Positions 8,939 through 16,581 of a stretch of 64,000 bases of DNA are shown in pieces; position 1 is the first letter of the stretch, and each line of letters opens with the position of its first letter. Below the pieces are notes generated by a model, which did no database searches, had not been told where the DNA came from, and was given only the letters and a program-made list of their open reading frames with translations. Source of the DNA: Thalassospira marina (lineage in GTDB: Bacteria; Pseudomonadota; Alphaproteobacteria; Rhodospirillales; Thalassospiraceae); contig NZ_CP024199.1 of NCBI RefSeq assembly GCF_002844375.1, positions 3,822,001 through 3,886,000 on the forward strand, in the 5' to 3' direction. The translations under genes were made by a program, and so were the position numbers.

Positions 8939-9961
8939 ATGTTGACAGCACGAAGCGAAATGCATGAACTTGCAATACATTTTGACGTCCCTGAACATGG
9001 CATATCACTGAAAACATTTTCTCAGGCAATCGCGCACACAGAGACCATAATCTCATCTTTAAACCGAGATATATTTAACGACCATTTACAGTATGAATTA
9101 TGGGTACTACCTCCAGAAAAAGGCTCATTTAAAGCCAAACTTGGGATCATCGTTCTAGCAGGCACCATAGCTTGGGGTTTTCTTGAAAGTAACATAGGTC
9201 AATCGTTTATCCAGGGGCTAACCGGGAAGACACCAGCATACTGGGCTGAAATAGCCGGGAAAAAGATTCGATCTACCATATTAAGTTCGGATACCGAGGA
9301 AAATGATAACGACACAGCCTCAAAAAAAGTTATTTGCGTCGCTGAAGCAATTTTAATAGTAGAAGTAACAAAGAAATTTCTTGAACTTAAAGAAGATAAA
9401 CTCACATCTCTGGGTGTATCCGTAAAGAAATTTCGGTCCGCGTATGAAGCAAAAAACAAATTTTACAAAGTATGCATGGAAAACACTTATATCCAAGGGA
9501 TTGGATTTGAGGAAGAAGAAAAATTTCCCGTTTCAAGGCAAAACTTTCAAAGCATGCAGGTTTCATTACCAGAAAAAGAGTTAGCGGATAATATTTGGAA
9601 TACAGAAATAACAGAATTGAAAGTTACATCTCCAAATTGGGAAAGAAATGACAATCACCGGTGGTGGAAAGGGAAGGACACAGACAACAGAACCGTCCAC
9701 TTTAAAATAGAAGATGATGGCTTCTGGAATCTAGTTGAAAACAAAAGCATCAATCTTCAAATAATAGACTCGATAAGGGTGCAACTGGCCTATGTGGGAG
9801 AACAAAGACACAGAAGGAACGCACGTGCATTAAAGATACTATGGTTCAACGAAACTTTTTTATCCCCGCCACTACAAGTTAACCAGGTTTATGACATCTT
9901 GAGAATGAACAAGAAAGCATCCCCCCCAAGGCATCAACTGGATTTTTTCTCCTCTGAGTAA
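8939..9961 (+). CDS. AT-rich orphan gene, uncharacterised protein (340 aa)
   Basis: No product is recognised. The protein has 340 residues from ATG 8939 (GGAG eight bases upstream; the frame is open from 8882). It has one hydrophobic segment at about 68-82 (LGIIVLAGTIAWGF), a charged central helix-rich region, and a C-terminal part with SPNWERNDNHRWW and FKIEDDGFWNLV. From memory, a similar two-part layout occurs in several unannotated bacterial proteins, but I cannot name a family. The coding DNA is much more AT-rich than all genes around it, and the 200 bases upstream are equally AT-rich, which suggests recent acquisition. It is convergent with methionine gamma-lyase, leaving only about 29 bases between them. 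Confidence 0.75.
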   Translation: MLTARSEMHELAIHFDVPEHGISLKTFSQAIAHTETIISSLNRDIFNDHLQYELWVLPPEKGSFKAKLGIIVLAGTIAWGFLESNIGQSFIQGLTGKTPAYWAEIAGKKIRSTILSSDTEENDNDTASKKVICVAEAILIVEVTKKFLELKEDKLTSLGVSVKKFRSAYEAKNKFYKVCMENTYIQGIGFEEEEKFPVSRQNFQSMQVSLPEKELADNIWNTEITELKVTSPNWERNDNHRWWKGKDTDNRTVHFKIEDDGFWNLVENKSINLQIIDSIRVQLAYVGEQRHRRNARALKILWFNETFLSPPLQVNQVYDILRMNKKASPPRHQLDFFSSE

Positions 9962-9990
9962 ATACATAAAGACCTCTACGAAATGTGATA

Positions 9991-11223
9991 CTATTCAGCC
10001 GCCATTTTCATCGACCCACCGTCCAGCGCATTTTCCAGATCGGCAAGAATGTCATCAATGCATTCAAGACCGGCCGAAATACGGATCAAGCCATCGGTGA
10101 TCTGGTATTTGGCGCGTTCTTCGGCGCTATAGGTCGAATGCGTCATCGAGGCCGGATGCTGGATCAGGGTTTCGGCATCGCCCAGGCTGACCGCGCGTGC
10201 AATCATCTGCAGGCTATTCATCATTTTGCGGCCGGCATCGATCCCGCCTTTAAGTTCGAACGCGATCATGCCGCCAAAACGCGCCATCTGCTTTTTGGCA
10301 AGTTCGTGCTGCTCAAAGCTTTCAAGGCCGGGATAATAAACCTTTTCGACCTGCGGATGCGCTTCAAGAAAAGCGGCGATCTTTTCGGCATTGTCGCAAT
10401 GGCGTTCCATGCGCAGTTCCAGGGTTTTCAGCCCGCGCAGCACCAGATTTGCATCCTGCGGCGACAGAACCGCCCCGGTCATATCCTTAAGCCCGATCAG
10501 ACGGATATCTTTCAGGTCTTCGGCCGAACCAATAATGGCGCCTGCCGTCAGATCGCCATGCCCACCCAGATATTTGGTTGCCGAATGCACAACGAAGTCA
10601 GCCCCCATTTCCAGCGGGCGCTGCAGATAGGGGGTGCAATAGGTGTTATCAACCACCACCTTTGCACCAACACGATGGGCAATTTCCGAAATTGCGGCGA
10701 TATCGACCAGGCGCATATTCGGGTTGGCCGGGGTTTCAAAATAAACCACCTTGGTTTTATCCGAAATCGCTTCTTCGAGGTTTTTCGGGTCAGACAGGTC
10801 CACATGGGTATGCTTGACACCAAACCGTTCCAGCCCGTGGCGGAAATAGGCGAAAGTGCAGCCATAAAGGGTACGATCGACAATCACCTCGTCACCCGGG
10901 GAAATCAGCGTCCAGAAAACCGAGGTAATCGCCCCCATGCCCGATGCCGTGGCAATGGCGGCTTCACCGCCTTCAAGTGTTGCCAGGCGGTCTTCCAGCA
11001 GGCTGAGCGTCGGGTTGCCAATGCGCGAATAAATATAGCCGCCTTCATCACCGGCAAAACGGCGACCGCCCTGCTCGGCGGTTTCAAAGGCAAAGGTCGA
11101 GCTCATATAAACCGGCTGGTTCAGCGCGCCGTTATGGCTTGCCGGGTCATATCCGTGATGGATGGCACGGGTGGCAAAACCGGCATTGGCGTGATGGGTA
11201 TTTTTGCTGCTTGAAGAAGACAT
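9991..11223 (-). CDS. mdeA: Methionine gamma-lyase (PLP-dependent)
   Basis: A PLP enzyme of the Cys/Met metabolism family, 410 residues, predicted to split L-methionine into methanethiol, 2-oxobutyrate and ammonia in the cytoplasm. The N-terminal GFATRAIHHGYDP segment, the LYGCTF motif with Cys122 (the cysteine characteristic of methionine gamma-lyases rather than cystathionine enzymes) and the Schiff-base lysine in SATKYLGGHGD (Lys217) are all present. VVVDNTYCTPYLQRP and the AVSLGDAETLIQHPASMTHS region also match Pseudomonas MdeA closely, as remembered. The ATG at 11223 is preceded by GGGAG at a good distance. It is transcribed divergently from a TyrR-family activator, with an exact TyrR box in between, so control by aromatic or other amino acids is likely. 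Confidence 0.88.
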   Translation of the reverse strand: MSSSSSKNTHHANAGFATRAIHHGYDPASHNGALNQPVYMSSTFAFETAEQGGRRFAGDEGGYIYSRIGNPTLSLLEDRLATLEGGEAAIATASGMGAITSVFWTLISPGDEVIVDRTLYGCTFAYFRHGLERFGVKHTHVDLSDPKNLEEAISDKTKVVYFETPANPNMRLVDIAAISEIAHRVGAKVVVDNTYCTPYLQRPLEMGADFVVHSATKYLGGHGDLTAGAIIGSAEDLKDIRLIGLKDMTGAVLSPQDANLVLRGLKTLELRMERHCDNAEKIAAFLEAHPQVEKVYYPGLESFEQHELAKKQMARFGGMIAFELKGGIDAGRKMMNSLQMIARAVSLGDAETLIQHPASMTHSTYSAEERAKYQITDGLIRISAGLECIDDILADLENALDGGSMKMAAE

Positions 11224-11332
11224 GAAGGCACTCCCGTTTTTTAAATGTTTCTGCCCCCTTCATCGCAACTGTCGTGCCAGTTTTGCTTTTTGTTTAAATT
11301 CAACCACTTAACAATGTGAATTAAAAATGATT

Positions 11333-11350
11333 TGTAAACTTTATTTTACA
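11333..11350. promoter_or_regulatory. TyrR box, exact match to consensus
   Basis: TGTAAA (11333-11338), six bases, TTTACA (11345-11350), identical to the strong TyrR box consensus known from enterobacteria. It sits between the divergent methionine gamma-lyase and TyrR-like genes, about 110 bases upstream of the former and 95 of the latter. Confidence 0.8.
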
Positions 11351-11427
11351 TCATGTTTTTTACGCAGCCGGGAAAGCCTTGTATTTCGTAAAAACAGCCC
11401 CTTATAAGTGTAAAGAAAAAAATCCAC

Positions 11428-11445
11428 TGTAAACTTATATGAACA
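11428..11445. promoter_or_regulatory. Second, weaker TyrR-like box abutting the regulator start codon
   Basis: TGTAAA (11428-11433), six bases, TGAACA (11440-11445): an intact left half and a right half with two mismatches. It ends directly before the regulator's ATG, a position suited to autorepression. A further lone TGTAAA half-site lies at 11409-11414. Confidence 0.5.
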
Positions 11446-13119
11446 ATGCGATTTGAGATCACGACAGAAAACCGCCTTGGCATTACCCGCGACGTTGTAG
11501 ATGCATTAACATCGCGCGGGCTGGATATTCGTGCCTTTGAGGTCACACCGCACCATATCTATGCCGATATTCCCGCCATTGGCCCGGCCCGCTTTGCCGA
11601 ACTGGCACAAAGCCTGTTGCACGTACCAGGCATTCGTGATGCCAAACCGATTGACCATTTGCCAACCGAACGCCGCCGCGCGCAGCTTCACGCAACCCTG
11701 GCCGCCCTTGGCGACCCGGTAATTGCGGTAAATGCCAATGGCCTGATCGCCCAGGTCAACCCCGCCGCCCAAACCATCGCGGGTACTGGCCCGCAGTCCC
11801 TGCGTGACCAGCCGCTTTCAACCATTTTGAACGACCCCGATATAACCACCCTGCGAAAAGCAGGCTTCGCCCAAAGCGAGCGCGAAGTTACCCTTGGCGG
11901 GCAAACATATTTATTGCAGGTCGAACCGATTGGCCGGGTCGATGATGGCAGCCCGGTTCATGATGACGGCACCGGCGAGGATGATGCCCCCTGGGGCGGG
12001 GTTTTGATTTTCCATCGTGCCGCCCGTTTGGGGCGGGTTATTACCGCCCTTAATGAACGCGGCCATAGTGGTTTTGACGATATTATTGGCGAAAGCCGCC
12101 CGATGACACGGGTCAAAAGCCAGGCCCAGCGTTTGGCTATTGTTGATGCACCGCTGCTTATCCTTGGCGAAACCGGCACCGGCAAGGAACTGTTTGCACG
12201 CGCCTGCCACCGGGCGAGCAAACGCAGCGACCAGCCGTTTCTGGCGTTAAACTGTGCTGCCCTGCCCGAAGGTCTGGCCGAAAGCGAACTGTTTGGCTAT
12301 GCAGCCGGAGCCTTTACCAGCGCACGGCGCGGCGGCAAACCCGGCCTTCTGGAACTGGCCGATGGCGGCAGCCTGTTTTTGGATGAAATCGGCGAATTAT
12401 CGCCCTATCTGCAGGCCAAATTGCTGCGGGTTTTACAGGATGGCCGCTTTCGCCGCGTGGGCGGGACCGAGGAAATATCGGCCGATGTGCGCATCATCAG
12501 TGCAACCAACCGCAACCTTGAAGACATGTCACAAAATGACAGCTTCCGCGAAGACCTGTATTTCCGCCTCAATGTCCTTAGCATCACGCTGCCGCCCCTG
12601 CGCGACCGGCGCGAGGATATTGACCCGCTTGCGCATTATTTTGTTACTCGCACAGCCCGCCAGACCGAACGCCCCACCCCGCGTATCGCGCGCGATGCCC
12701 TGCAATGGCTTTTAACCCGGGACTGGAAAGGCAATGTGCGCGAACTGGAAAACACCTTGTTTCGTGCCGTTGCCCTACTTGATGGCAACACCCTGACCGC
12801 ATCCGACCTGCAATCCGTTGCCGGTTCGGCAAGCTATCAGAATAATGACACCACACCTTTCGCCTCCAGTGCCGCCAACATTGCGCCCAGCACAAATGAC
12901 GAAGCCAATGATCCTTCTGCATCGGCGCCTGCCGGAATTGATATCGTCGATCAGGCCCTTCTTTGCGAAAATCATGGAAATGCGATGGATATGCTGGAAA
13001 AAAGCCTACTTGAACGCCTTTATCCCGATTATCCCAGCTCGCGCAAACTAGCCGCACGACTTGGACTTTCGCACACGGCAGTTGCCAATAAACTGCGCAA
13101 ATTTGGCATTGGCAGTTAG
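11446..13119 (+). CDS. tyrR: TyrR-family transcriptional regulator (ACT-PAS-AAA+-HTH)
   Basis: A 557-residue amino-acid-responsive regulator with the TyrR domain order. An N-terminal ACT domain (about 1-72, beginning MRFEITTENRLGITRDVVDAL) is followed by a PAS domain (about 78-165). The AAA+ domain has Walker A GETGTGKE (241-248), FLDEIGE (311-317), and a C-terminal Fis-type helix-turn-helix ends the protein (SSRKLAARLGLSHTAVANKL). The sigma-54 contact loop is GAFTSA (288-293) instead of GAFTGA. In E. coli TyrR this loop is degenerate and the protein works with sigma-70. It is divergent from methionine gamma-lyase with TyrR boxes between them, which makes that gene and itself the obvious targets. 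Confidence 0.88.
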   Translation: MRFEITTENRLGITRDVVDALTSRGLDIRAFEVTPHHIYADIPAIGPARFAELAQSLLHVPGIRDAKPIDHLPTERRRAQLHATLAALGDPVIAVNANGLIAQVNPAAQTIAGTGPQSLRDQPLSTILNDPDITTLRKAGFAQSEREVTLGGQTYLLQVEPIGRVDDGSPVHDDGTGEDDAPWGGVLIFHRAARLGRVITALNERGHSGFDDIIGESRPMTRVKSQAQRLAIVDAPLLILGETGTGKELFARACHRASKRSDQPFLALNCAALPEGLAESELFGYAAGAFTSARRGGKPGLLELADGGSLFLDEIGELSPYLQAKLLRVLQDGRFRRVGGTEEISADVRIISATNRNLEDMSQNDSFREDLYFRLNVLSITLPPLRDRREDIDPLAHYFVTRTARQTERPTPRIARDALQWLLTRDWKGNVRELENTLFRAVALLDGNTLTASDLQSVAGSASYQNNDTTPFASSAANIAPSTNDEANDPSASAPAGIDIVDQALLCENHGNAMDMLEKSLLERLYPDYPSSRKLAARLGLSHTAVANKLRKFGIGS

Positions 13120-13213
13120 GCCCACCTTTTTTCACCAATGCCATCCCGGCACCCCAGCACCCACAACATTACCGCGCAGCCGAACGCCCGCTTTTGCAGC
13201 GCACAGGCAACAT

Positions 13214-13233
13214 TGAATTGAAATATCAATTCA
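13214..13233. promoter_or_regulatory. Inverted repeat upstream of bdhA
   Basis: TGAATTG (13214-13220), six bases, CAATTCA (13227-13233): a perfect seven-base dyad about 115 bases upstream of the bdhA start. It is a candidate operator; no regulator is assigned. Confidence 0.35.
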
Positions 13234-13346
13234 CCCCAAGCAACCCCAACGTGATTCCTTGCCTGGGCGATTGCGCTGCGGCATGATCAGCTTACCTCAT
13301 AAGGGCAGAATATTTATCGCCCCACATCGCACAATGGAGAAACACC

Positions 13347-14129
13347 ATGCTTAAAGGCAAACATGCACTTGTAACCGGCTCGACCAGCGGGATCGGCCTT
13401 GCGATGGCAAAGGCACTTGCCGGGCAGGGTGCCAATGTCATGCTTAACGGCTTTGGCGATGCAGGCGAAATCGAACAGATCCGCCTGGGGATTGAAAAGG
13501 AATTTGGCGTTAAGGCCCTTTATAGCGGTGCCGATCTGTCCAAACCCGACGAAATCGAAGAAATGATGAAGATGGCCGCCGATGACTTTGGTGGTGTCGA
13601 CATCCTGATCAACAATGCCGGCATTCAATATACGGCCCTGGTCGAAGATTTCCCGGTTGAAAAATGGGATGCCATCATCGCCATCAACCTGACTTCGGCC
13701 TATCATACCACCCGCCTTGCCCTGCCGCATATGAAAAAGCAGAACTGGGGCCGCATCGTGAATACCGCGTCCGCCCACGGGCTGGTGGCATCGCCGCAAA
13801 AGGCCGCCTATGTCGCCGCCAAGCACGGCATTATCGGCCTGACCAAGGTTGTCGCCCTGGAAACGGCCGAAACCGGCATTACCGCCAATTCCATCTGCCC
13901 GGGCTGGGTCCGCACCGAATTGGTTGAAAAACAGATCAAGGCACGTGCCGAAGAAAACAATATTCCGGTCGAAGAAGCCGCCAAAAACCTGGTTTCAGAC
14001 AAACACCCATCCAAAACCTTTGTCACCCCCGAACAGATCGGCCAGACCGCGGTTTTCCTCTGCTCCCCCGCCGCCGACCAGATGACCGGCACCAGCATTT
14101 CCGTGGATGGCGGCTGGACCGCGCAATAA
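13347..14129 (+). CDS. bdhA: 3-hydroxybutyrate dehydrogenase
   Basis: A short-chain dehydrogenase of 260 residues that interconverts 3-hydroxybutyrate and acetoacetate with NAD, used in polyhydroxybutyrate mobilisation. The nucleotide-binding motif TGSTSGIG is at residues 10-17, NNAG follows the fourth strand, and the catalytic Ser-Tyr-Lys is visible in NTASAHGL and YVAAKHG. The C-terminal segment QMTGTSISVDGGWTAQ is that of BdhA. The length matches the family. GGAGA lies about eight bases before the ATG. The gene stands alone, with a dyad upstream and hairpins downstream. No PHB polymerase or depolymerase gene is close by. Confidence 0.9.
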   Translation: MLKGKHALVTGSTSGIGLAMAKALAGQGANVMLNGFGDAGEIEQIRLGIEKEFGVKALYSGADLSKPDEIEEMMKMAADDFGGVDILINNAGIQYTALVEDFPVEKWDAIIAINLTSAYHTTRLALPHMKKQNWGRIVNTASAHGLVASPQKAAYVAAKHGIIGLTKVVALETAETGITANSICPGWVRTELVEKQIKARAEENNIPVEEAAKNLVSDKHPSKTFVTPEQIGQTAVFLCSPAADQMTGTSISVDGGWTAQ

Positions 14130-14137
14130 CACACCAA

Positions 14138-14157
14138 TTGACACGGAACGGTGTCAA
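14138..14157 (+). terminator. Hairpin just downstream of bdhA
   Basis: TTGACAC, six bases, GTGTCAA. It begins eight bases after the bdhA stop but lacks a T-run, so it may be a weak or factor-assisted terminator or an mRNA-stabilising element. Confidence 0.4.
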
Positions 14158-14177
14158 AACGCTGAAAAAACCTTGAA

Positions 14178-14233
14178 TGACACCGATTGGTTGCATGTCC
14201 CTGACTGCGGCATTATGCAACCAATCGATGTCA
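14178..14233. repeat. Long imperfect inverted repeat
   Basis: Arms 14178-14196 and 14215-14233 contain a perfect 12-base core GATTGGTTGCAT / ATGCAACCAATC. Beyond one two-base mismatch it extends through TGACA / TGTCA. The intervening loop is 18 bases. It has no T-run. It could be a stable mRNA 3' structure or a dispersed palindromic element. Confidence 0.6.
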
Positions 14234-14349
14234 TCTTGGTCATACGAAGGCTGGCCAACACCCTGCTTTTGGGGGCTAGCCACTTAAAGATAATCTCAGC
14301 ATCAAATCCAAAGCCAGCGCCACATATCCCCAAATTAATTGCATTTTTC

Positions 14350-14376
14350 TTATCATATGATAAGGTTATTCTTATC
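14350..14376. promoter_or_regulatory. Palindromic operator of the toxin-antitoxin operon
   Basis: A perfect 14-base palindrome TTATCATATGATAA (14350-14363) overlaps a second dyad, GATAAG (14359-14364), six bases, CTTATC (14371-14376). It lies 15-41 bases before the antitoxin start, the expected place for an autoregulatory operator bound by the antitoxin. Confidence 0.6.
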
Positions 14377-14390
14377 CGATGGAGGGAAAA

Positions 14391-14816
14391 ATGCTTTATC
14401 CCGCTAACCAAGATATGCCAGCAGGTGAAACCGGCCTTGTCCGCCCGATCACGGAACGCGACAAAATAGCCGTCCTGATCAAGGCTGTGGTACGCACAGC
14501 CAATGCCTGGGGTCTGACCAATGCCGAGGCCGCAGCCCTGTTTGACGTTCCCACTGCAACCTGGAGCCGCATGAAAGCCGGCAGCTTTCACGGCAAACTC
14601 GACCAGGATAAAGTTACCCGCGCCAGCCTGCTGATCGGTCTGTTTAAAGGTTTACGATTGCTGTTTAACGGCCCGCTAACTTATGGCTGGCCCAAAACGC
14701 CCAATAAAGGACCGGGTTTTAATAACAAAACCCCCATTCAGGTCATGCTGGAGGGCGGTATTCCTGCCATGATGCGGGTTCGCCAGCATATTGATGCGCT
14801 GCGGGGTGGGGTTTGA
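14391..14816 (+). CDS. Antitoxin of the Xre/MbcA/ParS type (DUF2384-like)
   Basis: A protein of 141 residues whose layout matches antitoxins paired with RES-domain toxins. The N-terminal half has a helix-turn-helix-like stretch (GLTNAEAAALFDVPTATWSRMKAG). The C-terminal half carries the toxin-binding region ending TPIQVMLEGGIPAMMRVRQHID, similar to the DUF2384 pattern. I chose the ATG at 14391 because GGAGG sits five bases upstream; an in-frame ATG at 14379 overlaps that site. The stop overlaps the start of the toxin gene by four bases, so the two are translationally coupled. The antitoxin is expected to bind the palindrome upstream and to neutralise the RES protein. Confidence 0.8.
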   Translation: MLYPANQDMPAGETGLVRPITERDKIAVLIKAVVRTANAWGLTNAEAAALFDVPTATWSRMKAGSFHGKLDQDKVTRASLLIGLFKGLRLLFNGPLTYGWPKTPNKGPGFNNKTPIQVMLEGGIPAMMRVRQHIDALRGGV

Positions 14817-15517
14817 TCCGTGCCAGCGACCTTGAATGCCGGGATTTTGTCGCCGACAGCACAATTCGCCTGATACCGACCGCCTATATCGATGAACCTG
14901 CCTTAGGCCCCCTTGCTGATGACGACGAAGAACTTGACCTTCTTGCCGAAATCGAGGGCCTGACATCGGCAAGGCTGCAACCACCCCTGCCCCTCCCTGG
15001 TGGGCTGGACCCAACTGAACTGCTAAGCCCCGCCAATGGTTATGGCTGGAGCTATGTCAACGCAGCCTTTTGTTATACCCGCACAGAGGGAAACCGATTT
15101 AACGGCCCAAATCGCGGGGCATGGTATGCTGCCCTTGGTGATAACGCTACCCAAACCGCACAAGCTGAAGTCGCCTGGCATTTAACCCGCGAACTTGAAA
15201 ATACGGGCGTTTTTAACAACATCACCGCCTATCGCGAATTGATCGCCGGGTTCAACGCACCGTTTCACGACCTCGCAGGGCACCCACAGGCCACCGCACT
15301 TGATCCCTCACCCACCATTGCCTATCCCGCCGGGCAGGCACTGGCACACGCCATTCTGGCATCAGGTGGCAACGGCCTGCTTTACCCGTCTGTCCGCCAT
15401 CAGGGTGGACACTGCATCGCTGCCCTGCGTCCCTCGCTTGTGCAAAATATCCGCCAGGGCGACCAATGGGTTTTCACCTGGTCTGGCAATCCCGACCCCG
15501 AAATCACCCGCACCTAA
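14813..15517 (+). CDS. RES-domain toxin
   Basis: A 234-residue RES-domain protein, the toxin half of a type II pair. Characterised RES toxins (for example MbcT and related proteins) consume NAD+ by phosphorolysis or hydrolysis. The three signature residues can be placed: Arg in NRFNGPNRGAWYAA, Glu in AEVAWHL, and Ser in LLYPSVRHQGGHCIAALRP. The TAYIDEPALGPLADDDEELDL stretch is an acidic N-terminal extension ahead of the usual core. The start codon overlaps the antitoxin stop. Chromosomal copies are often remnants of mobile DNA, but no integrase is visible here. Confidence 0.82.
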   Translation: MIRASDLECRDFVADSTIRLIPTAYIDEPALGPLADDDEELDLLAEIEGLTSARLQPPLPLPGGLDPTELLSPANGYGWSYVNAAFCYTRTEGNRFNGPNRGAWYAALGDNATQTAQAEVAWHLTRELENTGVFNNITAYRELIAGFNAPFHDLAGHPQATALDPSPTIAYPAGQALAHAILASGGNGLLYPSVRHQGGHCIAALRPSLVQNIRQGDQWVFTWSGNPDPEITRT

Positions 15518-15527
15518 AACACTTTCA

Positions 15528-16403
15528 TCACCCTAAATACCGCCCCAAATGCTCCACCAGCATGCGCACCTTGGATGACAAATGCCGGTTGGCGGGGTAA
15601 AGCGCCCAAATGCCTTCGTCAGAAGGCTGATAGCGGGTAAGGATCGGCACCAGTTCACCACTGGCGATATAGGGATCAACGTAAAAGTCGGGTAATTGCA
15701 CGATGCCAATGCCCTTCCGCGCAGCATCAAGCAGGGCCTGCCCGCTATTGGCGGTAATACTGCCATGAATGCGAATATTACGTTCCCGCCCCTCTTCCTC
15801 GAACCGCCAGTAATCCAGCGTGCCAGGCAGGCAGTTATGCCGGGCCAGTTCCGACAGGCTGTGCGGCTCGCCCCGTTTTTGCAAATAGGTTGGCGCCACG
15901 CACACATAAAGCCGGCGCGAGGATAGCCGCTGGCTCATGATCGCACTTGGTGTGCCCTCCAGCCGCCCCAGACGGATCGCCAGATCATAGCCCTCCAAGA
16001 TCAGATCAAGTTTCTGGTTGGTAAAGCGGCATTGCACTTCAAGGTCCGGGTAGCGGGCGACAAAATCATTGATCAATGGCGCAATCACGCTTTCGCCATA
16101 GGTGGTCGGCGCGGTCAGTTTCAGCTTACCGCGCGGGGTATCCTGCAGGCTGCTGATTGCACGTTCGGCATCTTCAAGGCCATCACGAAGCTGTCGGCAA
16201 TGCTGGTAATAAATAAGCCCGGCTTCGGTCAGGGTTACCTTGCGCGTGGTGCGGTAAAAAAGCTTGCTGCCCAGCCGGGTTTCAAGTGCAGTAATCTGGC
16301 GGCTGACATGGGCAATGGAAACGCCAAGCTGCGTTGCCGCCCCGGTAAAGCTTTGGCATTCCGCCACGGCGATACATTCGCTGATCCCGTCCCACGCATT
16401 CAT
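15528..16403 (-). CDS. LysR-family transcriptional regulator
   Basis: A LysR-type regulator of about 291 residues. The N-terminal winged helix-turn-helix reads SFTGAATQLGVSIAHVSRQITALETRLGSKLFYRTTRKVTLTEAG, split here only by description, and the rest is the effector-binding domain (ISSLQDTPRGKLKLTAPTTYGE). This subtype resembles regulators of oxidative or electrophile stress genes. The start at 16403 (ATG) is preferred over an in-frame GTG at 16412; neither has a strong ribosome-binding site. It is divergent from the formaldehyde detoxification pair, which is therefore its most likely target. Confidence 0.85.
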   Translation of the reverse strand: MNAWDGISECIAVAECQSFTGAATQLGVSIAHVSRQITALETRLGSKLFYRTTRKVTLTEAGLIYYQHCRQLRDGLEDAERAISSLQDTPRGKLKLTAPTTYGESVIAPLINDFVARYPDLEVQCRFTNQKLDLILEGYDLAIRLGRLEGTPSAIMSQRLSSRRLYVCVAPTYLQKRGEPHSLSELARHNCLPGTLDYWRFEEEGRERNIRIHGSITANSGQALLDAARKGIGIVQLPDFYVDPYIASGELVPILTRYQPSDEGIWALYPANRHLSSKVRMLVEHLGRYLG

Positions 16404-16430
16404 TATTACCACACTGTAAAAGTAATTTGC

Positions 16431-16446
16431 ATAATTACCGGATTAT
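16431..16446. promoter_or_regulatory. Candidate LysR binding site
   Basis: ATAAT, six bases, ATTAT, a T-N11-A-type dyad in the 178-base divergent region between the LysR gene and frmA. The neighbouring sequence is AT-rich with a repeated TTATC. Confidence 0.35.
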
Positions 16447-16581
16447 CAAATTATCAGAAATAAATAAACTTTCCTTCATATCTTTGCATCCCTTCACGCC
16501 GGGAAACCTGCCCACAATGTTACGGGTTTTTCGGCCCATCTATGCGCCCCGACTGCGCCCCTTCGTCAAAAAGGATTTGTC

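Noticed and set aside
9985..11214. A 409-codon plus-strand frame opposite methionine gamma-lyase
   Set aside because: It is the complement of a convincing PLP enzyme gene, with protein composition (His, Gln, Arg-rich) typical of a shadow frame.
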